The notes below the pieces were generated by a model. The model was not told the DNA's origin and did not search any database. It saw only the letters and a list, made by a program, of their open reading frames with translations. This document shows positions 18,968 to 26,367 of a stretch of DNA of 64,000 bases, piece by piece. A program made the position numbers and the translations under genes. Position 1 is the first letter of the stretch, and every line of letters begins with the position of its first letter. This DNA is from Chitinimonas koreensis (GTDB taxonomy: Bacteria > Pseudomonadota > Gammaproteobacteria > Burkholderiales > Chitinimonadaceae): assembly GCF_014353015.1 (NCBI RefSeq), contig NZ_CP060704.1:124001-188000 (forward strand). Reading direction: 5' to 3'.

Positions 18968-19036
18968 CTCGTCTTCCTTGCCGACTGAATCCGCTGGCGG
19001 GCTGTCGCCGGAAGCTCATTTAGGTATCAAAAAAGC

Positions 19037-19147
19037 GGGGAATAGTTTCAGGGTGAGCCACGCAAAATCAACGCGTTGCGAGCGTGAATTCCGGGAAACT
19101 ATTCCCCGCCAATTTCTCAGCAATGGCTTACCGCTGCGGATAAGCCG
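19037..19147 (+). repeat. Right copy of the diverged ~110-bp repeat, with a perfect 15-bp palindrome
   Basis: GCGGGGAATAGTTTC at 19035-19049 and its exact complement at 19095-19109 enclose 45 bases. The whole segment aligns with 12300-12412 near the other island end. Confidence 0.55.
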
Positions 19148-19161
19148 TCAATCCTCCTCAT

Positions 19162-19211
19162 GACTCTTAATCCGTAGGTCCACAGTTCGAATCTGTGACG
19201 CCCCACCAATA
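19162..19211 (+). repeat. attR: right copy of the 50-bp integration repeat
   Basis: This is an exact copy of the tRNA-Lys(CUU) 3' part at 11190-11239. It lacks the tRNA 5' half, so it is not a functional tRNA gene. Confidence 0.92.
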
Positions 19212-19214
19212 AAA

Positions 19215-19248
19215 CAAGGCCCTGTGCGGTTTCCCGCACAGGGCCTTG
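19215..19248. terminator. Terminator-like hairpin after attR
   Basis: CAAGGCCCTGTGCGG and CCGCACAGGGCCTTG form a perfect stem, homologous to 11244-11277. Confidence 0.65.
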
Positions 19249-19480
19249 TGCATTTCAGGCCGGAAATTCCCCATCCGGGGAACAGGTTCCGGCGTTCTGA
19301 TCCGCTTTCCTGCATGTTGGGCACTAGCCCCCCTGCCTGGCTATGCGTACGTCCCGGGCGCATGCGAGCCTGCCCGCGCAGGTGATTCCAGGCCTGCCTC
19401 CTGCTTCACATCCGTCCAGCCCGACTTCCTGCGATCCGCCACACCTGATCCGCGCCCGTTTCCGGCCGCAGCCTGGTCTT

Positions 19481-19546
19481 ATGATTCCATATTTCTAGAA
19501 TCATATTGATACAGGTGGGAAAGGTGATTATTCTGGAAATATGGAA
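19481..19546 (+). promoter_or_regulatory. Promoter and paired operator-like sites of the arsenic flavoprotein gene
   Basis: TTGATA (19506-19511) and TATTCT (19529-19534), 17 bases apart, form a plausible promoter. It is flanked by TTCCATATTTC (19485-19495) and its exact inverse GAAATATGGAA (19536-19546). A further perfect repeat ATGATTC/GAATCAT spans 19481-19504. The same GAAATnTGGAA core occurs before arsR (23641-23651). The second site overlaps the transcription start, as expected for ArsR repression. Confidence 0.6.
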
Positions 19547-19602
19547 ACAATGCTCTTCAAGAGCACTGCGTCCGTTCCGATCCATCGCCTCTGGAGCCCC
19601 GA

Positions 19603-21066
19603 ATGTCCACCCCATTGATCAAGGAGCACGGTGTCGCCGTTCTCGGCGCTGGGCCGGTCGGCCTGGCCGCCGCGGCGCACCTGTTGTCGCGCGGCATCGT
19701 CCCGACCATCTTCGAAGCCGGCGCGGAAGCCGGGCACAGCTTTCGTTCCGCCGAGCACGTGCGCCTGTTCTCGCCCTGGCGCTACAACATCGACCATGCC
19801 GCCCGCGAGCTGCTGGAGCGGCAGGGCTGGCAGATCCCCGCGCTCGATGCCTTGCCGACGGCGGGCGAGTTGCGGCGCCGTTACCTCGTTCCTCTGGCCG
19901 GGGCGCTGGCCGGCTATCTCCGCTTCGACAGCCGGGTGCTGTCGCTGTCGCGGCTGGGGCTGGACAAGATCAAGACCGCCGGGCGCGACCGGGCCCCATT
20001 CGTGATACGGGTCCTGCAGCAGGGCGAGATGCGCGAGCACCTTGCCGGCGCCGTCATCGACGCGACCGGTACCTGGGGCCAGCCGAACCCGCTCGGCGCC
20101 GACGGCCTGCCCGTGGCCGGCGAAGCCGGGCAGCGCGATCGCATCGTCTACGGCATTCCCGACGTACTGGGGCGGGATCGCGCCCGCTACGCCGGCAAGT
20201 CGGTGCTGGTGGTCGGCTCCGGCCATTCGGCCGTCAATGCGCTGCTTGACCTGGCCGAGCTGAGCCGCGAAACCGGGACCACCCGCATCCACTGGGCCGT
20301 GCGCGGCGACAATCTGCGGCGCGTGCTCGGCGGCGGCAGCGCCGATCGGCTGCCTGCGCGCGGCGAGCTGGGGCTCCGCCTCGGGGCGCTGCTCGAAGAC
20401 GGCCGGTTGAGCCTGCATACCGGCTTCCGCATCCGCGCACTGGAGGCCGGCGCAGCCGGCCTGACGGTCCGGGCCGATACGCCGGCCGGCTTGGCCGAGC
20501 TGGCCGGCATCGACGAGATCGTCTGCGCCACCGGCGCCCGGCCGGACCTGGCGCTGAGCCGCGAATTGCGCGTGCGCCTCGACGCTTGGCTCGAAAGCGT
20601 CGACGCCTTGGCGCCGCTGATCGATCCGAACGAGCACAGCTGCGGCACGGTCAGGCCACATGGGCATCGCGAACTGGCGCATCCGGAGCCGGGCTTCTAC
20701 ATCGTCGGCGCCAAGAGCTACGGCCGCGCGCCCACCTTCCTGATGGCGACCGGCTACGAGCAGGTGCGCTCGATCGCGGCTGCCCTCGCCGGCGACATGG
20801 CGGCTGCGGACGAGGTCCGGCTGGAGTTGCCGGAGACCGGCGTCTGCAGCGCTTCCCCCGCTCTCGGCTCGTCCGGCGCCTGCTGCGGCGCCCCGGCCCC
20901 ATTGCGGATCGAGGAGCCGGCCGCGGCGTGTTGCGGCGGCGAGGCGCCCGCTGGCGTCGATGCCTGCTGTGCGCTGGATGCGCAGGCCAGGCAGGCCGGC
21001 CGATCGGGTTGCGGCTGCGGTCCCGCCGCCCGGCCCTCGCCCGTCATCGACGCCGCGCGCGCCTGA
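19603..21066 (+). CDS. Arsenic-locus FAD/NAD(P)-dependent oxidoreductase with Cys-pair tail
   Basis: This 487-residue flavoprotein has an FAD-binding motif VAVLGAGPVGLAAAAHLLSR near the N-terminus and a second, NAD(P)-type, Rossmann motif VLVVGSGHSAVNALLDLAE near residue 205. A Pyr_redox_3-like fold is expected. The last about 80 residues are an extension with repeated cysteine pairs (ACCGAP, ACCGGEA, DACCALD, GCGCGP), well suited to bind a thiophilic metalloid. Similar flavoproteins occur in ars operons, but the substrate is not established here. The promoter carries the ArsR-like sites described above. The ArsR-regulated setting supports a role in arsenic handling. Confidence 0.8.
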   Translation: MSTPLIKEHGVAVLGAGPVGLAAAAHLLSRGIVPTIFEAGAEAGHSFRSAEHVRLFSPWRYNIDHAARELLERQGWQIPALDALPTAGELRRRYLVPLAGALAGYLRFDSRVLSLSRLGLDKIKTAGRDRAPFVIRVLQQGEMREHLAGAVIDATGTWGQPNPLGADGLPVAGEAGQRDRIVYGIPDVLGRDRARYAGKSVLVVGSGHSAVNALLDLAELSRETGTTRIHWAVRGDNLRRVLGGGSADRLPARGELGLRLGALLEDGRLSLHTGFRIRALEAGAAGLTVRADTPAGLAELAGIDEIVCATGARPDLALSRELRVRLDAWLESVDALAPLIDPNEHSCGTVRPHGHRELAHPEPGFYIVGAKSYGRAPTFLMATGYEQVRSIAAALAGDMAAADEVRLELPETGVCSASPALGSSGACCGAPAPLRIEEPAAACCGGEAPAGVDACCALDAQARQAGRSGCGCGPAARPSPVIDAARA

Positions 21067-21072
21067 GCGGCC

Positions 21073-21580
21073 ATGGAAACCTTCGACGCCATCGTGATCG
21101 GTGCCGGCCAGGCGGGGCTGGCCGCCGGCTACCACCTGCAACGCGCCGGCCTGCGCTTCCTGCTGCACCCGCTGGCTCAGCGACCAGAGCACGCCCGTGC
21201 TGGACGGCGGGCCGTATCGGCGGGCGGTCCGGTCCGGCAGGCTGGTGCGCGAGGCGATGTTCCGCGCGGTGGTCGAAGACGGCGTGATCTGGGCCGACGG
21301 CCGCCACGAGCGTATCGACGTGCTGCTGTTCGCCACCGGCTTCCGGCCGCGCATGCCCTGGCTGGCCCGGCTGGGCGTGCTCGATGCCGAAGGCTGCCCG
21401 CGCCAGCGCAACGGCGTCGCGCTCGACCTGCCGGGGCTGTACTTCGTCGGGCTGTCGCGCCAGCGCAATTTCGCATCGGCGACCTTGCGCGGCGTGGGGC
21501 CGGATGCGGCCTACGTGACCGATCTCATCGTGCGCGGCGCGCCGGCTGCGATCCGCGTGGGGCGCGGATCAGTCGCGTAG
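21073..21580 (+). pseudogene. arsO-like flavin monooxygenase, internally deleted
   Basis: The first frame begins METFDAIVIGAGQAGLAAGY, the N-terminus of an ArsO-type FAD monooxygenase, but runs off after about 35 codons. The C-terminal part continues in another frame from about 21180 (STPVLDGGPYRRAVRSGRLV to VTDLIVR), with the ATGFRP motif and YFVGLSRQRNFASATLRGVG. Intact family members are about 350-420 residues, so roughly 150-200 residues in the middle are missing and the frame is broken. The remnant overlaps the convergent aqpS by 12 bp. Confidence 0.8.
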
Positions 21581-22294
21581 CGGCGTCACGGTCCGGTCTT
21601 CGCCGGCGTTGGCCAGCAGATCCAGCGACAACGGCGCCTTGTCGCGCAGCAGCCAGCCGAACACCAGCGTGGCGGCGACCGCGCCGGCCAGTTGCGCCGC
21701 GATGAAGCCGGGCGCGTCGGCCGGCCGGATGCCGGCGAAGGTATCGGTGGCCGCGCGGGCCAGGGTGACGGCCGGGTTGGCGAACGAGGTCGACGCGGTG
21801 AACCAGTAGGCCCCGACGATGTAGGACGCCACGGCGAACGGCACGGCCTCGGGCCGGCTGCGCGAGCAGCCGAAGATCACCGCGAGCAGGCCGAAGGTGG
21901 CGACGAACTCGCTCCACCATTGCGCCGGCCCGGTGCGGACATGCTGCGATGCGAAGAACAGCGGCTCGCCGAACATGCCGTGCGCCGCGGCCACGCCGCA
22001 GAAGGCGCCGAGGATCTGCACCGCCATGTAGAGCAGGGCGTCGCGGCCGCCGAGTTCCTGCCGCAGCGCGGCGGCCAGCGTCACCGCCGGGTTGAAATGC
22101 GCGCCCGAGATGCCGCCGAAGGTCAGGATCAGGGCGATCAATCCGCCGCCGGTGGCCAGCGCGTTGGCGAGCAGGGCGAGCCCGGTGTTACCGCCCGACA
22201 GGCGTTCGGCCATGATGCCCGAGCCGACCACGACGGCCAGCAGGAAGGCGGTGCCGAGCCATTCGGCAAACAGGCGGCGACGCAGGTCCATCAT
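21569..22294 (-). CDS. aqpS: MIP-family channel, AqpS-like (arsenite conduit)
   Basis: This 241-residue aquaporin-family protein has six membrane helices and both half-helix motifs intact (HFNPAVT and FANPAVT). It lies in one strand run with arsR and an arsenate reductase. In Sinorhizobium AqpS, a channel in this context lets arsenite made by ArsC flow out down its gradient; I infer the same role. No arsB or acr3 pump is present in the locus, which supports it. Two consecutive ATGs (22294, 22291) are possible starts. A 20-codon upstream ORF ends on the start codon. Confidence 0.88.
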   Translation of the reverse strand: MMDLRRRLFAEWLGTAFLLAVVVGSGIMAERLSGGNTGLALLANALATGGGLIALILTFGGISGAHFNPAVTLAAALRQELGGRDALLYMAVQILGAFCGVAAAHGMFGEPLFFASQHVRTGPAQWWSEFVATFGLLAVIFGCSRSRPEAVPFAVASYIVGAYWFTASTSFANPAVTLARAATDTFAGIRPADAPGFIAAQLAGAVAATLVFGWLLRDKAPLSLDLLANAGEDRTVTPLRD

Positions 22295-22353
22295 TGTTCT
22301 CCGGATTTGATGAAGGGCACGGCGTAGACCTCGTCCGACATGGCGGTCTCCAT
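22291..22353 (-). other. Small upstream ORF coupled to aqpS
   Basis: METAMSDEVYAVPFIKSGEQ is encoded in frame from 22353 and its TGA overlaps the aqpS start (TGATG). MSDEVY resembles the first residues of many ArsC proteins, so this may be the remnant of an arsC start or a coupling leader peptide. Expression is unproven. Confidence 0.35.
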
Positions 22354-22438
22354 AACTGAGGCGGATTGAATGGTTGCAGGCGAGCGGGCTCGGCCCCTCG
22401 CCCGCCGCCGAGTAAAGCCAGGCGCCGGGCCGCGGACG

Positions 22439-23266
22439 TCAGGCGCCGATCAGGCCGATACGATCGAGCTCGGGCTTGAGCCTGGCCGGGTCGGCCAGCA
22501 CCTCGGGCGGCAGCGCCAGGAAGGCTTCGATGCGGTTGCGCAGGATGCGGTAGGCGTTCTCGAAGGCGGCATCGATCTCGGCGTCGGTGCCGCTGGCGTG
22601 GGCCGGGTCTTCCACGCCCCAGTGCGCCCGCAGCACCGGGCCCAGATAGGCCGGGCAGACCTCGCCGGCCGCGCTGCCGCAGACGGTGATGACGACGTCG
22701 GGCGTGGTCGGCAGGCTGTCCCACGACTTGCTGTGCAGGCCCTCGACGGAAATCCCTTCGCGCTGCAGCAGGGCGAGCGAGCGCGGGTGGACGTGGCCCG
22801 CCGGCCTGCTGCCCGCGCTGACGGCCCGGATCGTCGGCGGCGCCAGGTGGTTGAGGGTGGCTTCGGCCAGGATCGAGCGGCAGGAGTTGCCGGTGCAGAG
22901 GATCAGGATGTTCATGCTTGGCTTCATTTGCAGGGTGGAGATGGGCTGGCGGATTTGCGTCGGCTCGGCGCACCGCTCGGGATGGCCGCCGCAGCATCGC
23001 TGGTTCAGGAAATGCGTCGCCTCGCGCATCCGCGCGAGATTGGCGCGGTAGCGCTGGAAGCGGCCTTCCTGCTCGACCGACACCAGGCCGGCATGGGTGA
23101 GGTTCTTCAGGTGAAAGGACAGCTTGGACGGCGCGATGTCGAGCCGGCTGGCGAGCTCGCCGGCGACCAGGCCGGCGGTGCCGGCCTCGACCAGCAGCAG
23201 GTAGACGTCGAGCCGCGCGCTCGACGAGAGCGCTTCGAAGACTTGTCGTACGGCCGGCTTGTCCAT
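22439..23266 (-). CDS. ArsR repressor fused to arsenate reductase ArsC
   Basis: This 275-residue fusion has an ArsR-family winged helix at residues 1 to about 105 (LDIAPSKLSFHLKNLTHAGL is the recognition region). A Cys-rich linker RCCGGHPERC may bind arsenite. From about residue 118 there is a low-molecular-weight-phosphatase-type ArsC with the P-loop CTGNSCRS, later cysteines in VITVCGSAAGEVCP, and the acidic DPAHASGTD loop. It would reduce arsenate to arsenite and could sense the product. The ATG at 23266 is preferred over TTG at 23278. A perfect TTCAA-N6-TTGAA repeat sits just upstream. It lies 42 bp after arsR in the same operon. Confidence 0.88.
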   Translation of the reverse strand: MDKPAVRQVFEALSSSARLDVYLLLVEAGTAGLVAGELASRLDIAPSKLSFHLKNLTHAGLVSVEQEGRFQRYRANLARMREATHFLNQRCCGGHPERCAEPTQIRQPISTLQMKPSMNILILCTGNSCRSILAEATLNHLAPPTIRAVSAGSRPAGHVHPRSLALLQREGISVEGLHSKSWDSLPTTPDVVITVCGSAAGEVCPAYLGPVLRAHWGVEDPAHASGTDAEIDAAFENAYRILRNRIEAFLALPPEVLADPARLKPELDRIGLIGA

Positions 23267-23273
23267 CACATCT

Positions 23274-23289
23274 TTCAAATAAAATTGAA
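23274..23289. promoter_or_regulatory. Inverted repeat upstream of the arsR-arsC fusion
   Basis: TTCAAATAAAATTGAA is a perfect 5-bp inverted repeat with a six-base AT spacer, placed at the fusion gene start. It is a candidate binding site for the fusion's own ArsR domain and differs from the site before arsR. Confidence 0.45.
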
Positions 23290-23308
23290 ATGTTGGGGTT
23301 TTAAGCGA

Positions 23309-23626
23309 TCAGCCGCAGCAGCCGGCCTGCTGCCCGGCGTCGCCGGCGGTGCAGCAGTTCTCGGTCATGAAGCCCAGCAGCGCGTTCATCGTGTCGAAAT
23401 TCGCCGAGTAGTGGATGAAGCGGCCTTCCTGCCGCGCGACGATCAGGTTGGCGCGCGCGAGTTCCTTCAGGTGGAAGGACAGGGTCGCCGGCGGCACCTC
23501 CAGCGTCTCGCCGATCCGGCCGACGGTCATGCCCTGCGGCCCTTGGACGATGAGCAACCGGAAGATCGCCAGACGGGTTTCCTGGGCGAGCGCGGCGAGC
23601 AGGGTGACGGCAGCCTTGTTTTCCAT
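23309..23626 (-). CDS. arsR: ArsR-family arsenic-responsive repressor
   Basis: This 105-residue winged-helix protein has the DNA-binding helix VPPATLSFHLKELARANLIV and the beta-wing RQEGRFIHYSAN. Cysteine pairs near the C-terminus (ENCCTAGD and AGCCG) are probable arsenite ligands of the C-terminal type. It heads the arsR, arsR-arsC, aqpS strand run. An operator-like ATTCGAAATGTGGAA lies directly upstream at 23638-23652. Confidence 0.92.
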   Translation of the reverse strand: MENKAAVTLLAALAQETRLAIFRLLIVQGPQGMTVGRIGETLEVPPATLSFHLKELARANLIVARQEGRFIHYSANFDTMNALLGFMTENCCTAGDAGQQAGCCG

Positions 23627-23637
23627 GTTTCAACTAT

Positions 23638-23652
23638 ATTCGAAATGTGGAA
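23638..23652. promoter_or_regulatory. Operator-like site before arsR
   Basis: ATTCGAAATGTGGAA matches the two sites before the flavoprotein gene (TTCTRGAAATATGGAA) and has a TTCGAA palindromic core. Confidence 0.5.
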
Positions 23653-23864
23653 GCAAGGTCAATCGCCGGGAAGGGACGCCCCGGCGGGCTCGGCGCAATC
23701 GTGAGCGACGGCCCGCCGATCGAGGGTCCGGTGGGCCGTCACGGTTTCCGGGCGGATATTTCCGGCCGCGGAATCGCTGTGTTCGCCTGCCTGATGGCTC
23801 TAGGCGCGGTCATCGGCCTGCTTGCGTTGCGTCGGACGACGAGCGGAACCCGGCCCGACCTGCG

Positions 23865-25306
23865 TCAGGAGGCGCTCGAACCGCGTGCCGCGCGACGGCG
23901 GCTGACGGCCGCGATCGCCAGTGCGGCGAGCACCAGCAGCGCCGCGACCGCGAAGGTGGTCCGGGTCGCCGCGGCGACGGCCGCCGGGCCGGCGGTGCCG
24001 ACGTCGGCCGCCGCCGTCGCCAGCGCGAACACCGCGCCCATGGCCGATGCGCCGGTGAACAGGCCGAGGTTGCGCGACAGGTTGAGCAGGCCGGACACGC
24101 CGCCGCGCTGGTCCGGCCGCACTTCCTTCATGACCGCCGTGTTGTTGGCCGCCTGGAACAGCGCATAGCCGGCGGTGAGGACGACCAGCGGCGCCACGTA
24201 GCCCGGCACGCCGGCGCCGAGCGGCATGGCCGCGAGCAGGATGCTGCCGGTCGCCATGCCGGCCAGCCCGAGCCCGATCATGCGGACGGGGCCGAAGCGG
24301 TCGACCAGGCGGCCGGCCGGGGCGCCGGTCAGCGCCGAGACGGCCGGGCCGGCCGACATGGCGAGGCCGGCCAGCGCCGCGTTCAGCCCGAGCGCGTGCG
24401 CGAGGTGAAACGGTCCGACCACCAGCGTGGTCATCATCACCGTCATCACCAGCCCGCTCGTCAGGAGGCCGGCGCTCAGCACCGGATCGCGGAACGCGGC
24501 GAGCCGGATCAGCGGGCTGGCCGCCTTCGCCTCGGCCAGCACGAACAGGCCGGCGCCCAGCCCGGCCGCCGCCAGGAGGCCCAGGTTCAGCGGGCCGAAA
24601 CGGCCGCGGCCCAGCGTCGTCGCCAGCGCGTAGGCGGCGAGCGTCGCGGCCAGCAGCAGCGTGCCGACCTTGTCGAAGCGCTGCGCGCCCTGGGCCGCCG
24701 CCGGCCGGTCCGCCGGCAGGTAGCGCCGGGCCAGCAGCAGCGCCAGCAGGCCCAGCGGCACATTGGCCAGGAACAGCGCGGGCCAGCCGAAGGCGGAGAG
24801 CAGCAGGCCGCCGAGCGAGGGCCGAGCGCGGTGCCGACCGCCGACATGGTGCCCAGCAGCCCCATGGCGCTGCCGGTCCGTTCCTTCGGCACCGCCTCGC
24901 CCACCATGGCCATGGTCAGCGCCATCATGGCGGCCGCGCCGAGGCCTTGCGCCGCCCGCGCCGCGATCAGCGTCCCGAGCGAGGGGGCGGCGCCGCAGGC
25001 GAGCGAGGCCAGCGTGAACAGGCCGAGCCCGCCCAGCAGCACCCGGCGCCGGCCGGCCAGGTCGCCGAGCCGGCCGGCGCTGACGATCAGCGCGGTGACG
25101 GCGAGCAGGTAGGCGAGCACCACCCACTGCACGTCCTGGAACGGCGCGGCGAAGGCCTGCGCCAGGGCGGGCAGGCCGACGTTGGCGATGCTGGTGCCGA
25201 GCGAGGCCAGCAGCGTGGCCAGCGCCAGGCTGGCGAGCGCGCCGCGTGCCGGCGGCCGCTCCGCCCGGGTGATGTCCTGATTGCTTGTTGCGAGCGTGGT
25301 TTGCAT
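23865..25306 (-). pseudogene. MFS drug transporter (DHA2/14-TM type), interrupted by a one-base frameshift
   Basis: Two reverse-strand frames give one transporter of about 480 residues. The N-terminal frame (25306 to about 24820) has SIANVGLPALAQAF, the motif GRLGDLAGRRRVLLGG, and AAAMMALTMAMVGEAVPKER. The C-terminal frame (about 24820 to 23865) continues SLGGLLLSAFGWPALFLANV, the usual partner of GTALGP. One base is missing at about 24820 (GGCCCnTCGCTCGG expected). The family is the EmrB/QacA-type proton-coupled efflux pumps. It diverges from a LysR gene that probably controls it. It is not the ArsJ type, so a direct arsenic role is not implied. Confidence 0.87.
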
Positions 25307-25442
25307 GGTTGCCTCGTCGATGCCGATGAGCGGCGTGGGATAAGCCTGGAGGCTAGTCCGCCGACCGGCATGGCGGAAGGCGCACCATTTGCACTTCATC
25401 CATGCGTTTGACGCCATATGTGAACCGTGCCACGGTGCGGCC

Positions 25443-26336
25443 ATGTCCACGCCCGATTTCAACCTCTTGGTCACCCTCGACGTCCTGCTGGCGGAGGGCA
25501 GCGTCGCGCGGGCGGCGCGGCGGCTGCGGCTGAGCCCGTCGGCCATGAGCCGCGCGTTGGCGCGGCTGCGCGAGACCACCGGCGATCCGCTGCTGGTCCG
25601 GGCCGGCCGCGGCCTGGTGCCGACGCCGCGCGCGCTGGCATTGCGCGAGCAGGTCGGCCGGCTGGTGCAGGAGGCCGAGGCGGTGTTGCGGCCGGCCGGC
25701 GGGCTCGCGCTGGGGCAATTGGTGCGCGTGTTCACGCTGCGCAGCCGCGACGGTTTCGTGGAGAACTTCGGCCCGCGCCTGCTCGCCCGCGTGGAGGCCG
25801 AGGCGCCGGGCGTGCGGCTGCGCTTCGTGCAGAAGCCGGACAAGGACGGCGCACCGCTGCGCGATGGGGAGATCGATCTGGAAACCGGCGTGGTCGGGCC
25901 GGACACCGCGCCGGAGCTGCGCGCCCAGGCCTTGTTCCGCGACCGCTTCATCGGCGTGGTGCGCGCCGGCCATCCGCTCTGCGCGGGCGAGATCACGCCG
26001 CAGCGCTATGCGGCGGGCCGGCACGTGGCGGTGTCGCGTCGCGGCCTGGAGAAAGGCGCGATCGACGCGGCGCTGCTGTCGCTCGGGCTGGAACGGCAGG
26101 TCGGCACCCTGGTCGCGGAATTCTCGACCGCGCTGGCGCTGGCCCGCGCCTCCGACCTGATCGCCAGCGTGCCCGAGCGGCACAGCGGCAACCTGCGCGA
26201 CGGCATGCACAGCTTCGCCTTGCCGCTGCCCTTGCCGGAATTCACCGTGTCGCTGCTATGGCATCCGCGCTTCGATGCCGACCTGGCGCACCGCTGGTTG
26301 CGCGGCTGCATCCGCGAGGTCTGCGCGGCGCCGTGA
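25443..26336 (+). CDS. LysR-family transcriptional regulator
   Basis: This 297-residue protein has an N-terminal winged helix-turn-helix (about residues 3-62, core SVARAARRLRLSPSAMSRAL) and a periplasmic-binding-protein-like effector domain. The ATG at 25443 matches the family start (MSTPDFNLLVTLDVLL); an upstream in-frame ATG would add an unlikely 18 residues. It is divergent from the MFS transporter with 136 bp between, the standard LysR-target layout. The inducer is unknown. Confidence 0.9.
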   Translation: MSTPDFNLLVTLDVLLAEGSVARAARRLRLSPSAMSRALARLRETTGDPLLVRAGRGLVPTPRALALREQVGRLVQEAEAVLRPAGGLALGQLVRVFTLRSRDGFVENFGPRLLARVEAEAPGVRLRFVQKPDKDGAPLRDGEIDLETGVVGPDTAPELRAQALFRDRFIGVVRAGHPLCAGEITPQRYAAGRHVAVSRRGLEKGAIDAALLSLGLERQVGTLVAEFSTALALARASDLIASVPERHSGNLRDGMHSFALPLPLPEFTVSLLWHPRFDADLAHRWLRGCIREVCAAP

Positions 26337-26367
26337 GCCGGGCGGCGCCGCGGCGCCGGGCGGGCGC

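Larger units (their letters stand above)
11190..19211. mobile_element. Genomic island integrated in tRNA-Lys(CUU)
   Basis: The island lies between two perfect 50-bp copies of the tRNA 3' part (11190-11239 and 19162-19211). It is about 8.0 kb, visibly richer in A+T than its neighbours, with an integrase at the tRNA end and R-M-type cargo. The integrase is a hybrid and both margins contain gene debris, so the element is probably no longer mobile by itself. Confidence 0.9.
19162..19330 (-). pseudogene. Second tyrosine integrase remnant (C-terminal tail only)
   Basis: Reverse-strand translation gives VPNMQES, then RRNLFPGWG, then IGGASQIRTVDLRIKS. This parallels the tail of the intact-side integrase (MPNMREMRTETPENIPQAG, then IGGASQIRTVDLRIKS). 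The DNA of 19249-19330 aligns with 11278-11370. The rest of this integrase is gone. It shows that another element sat in, or was stacked on, the same tRNA site. Confidence 0.7.

Noticed and set aside
19162..19211. A third tRNA-Lys gene
   Set aside because: Only the 3' part is present; there is no D arm or 5' acceptor strand. It is the right att copy.
23647..24168. Small + strand ORF with a hydrophobic stretch after the arsR operator
   Set aside because: Its second half is antisense to the conserved MFS frame and no ribosome-binding site is visible. The roughly 200 bp between the genes shows no supported gene.
23865..25306. MFS transporter as part of the arsenic operon (ArsJ-like)
   Set aside because: It resembles 14-TM DHA2 drug pumps, is divergent from a LysR gene and lacks the ArsR-type site. 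No partner GAPDH gene, as expected for ArsJ, is present.
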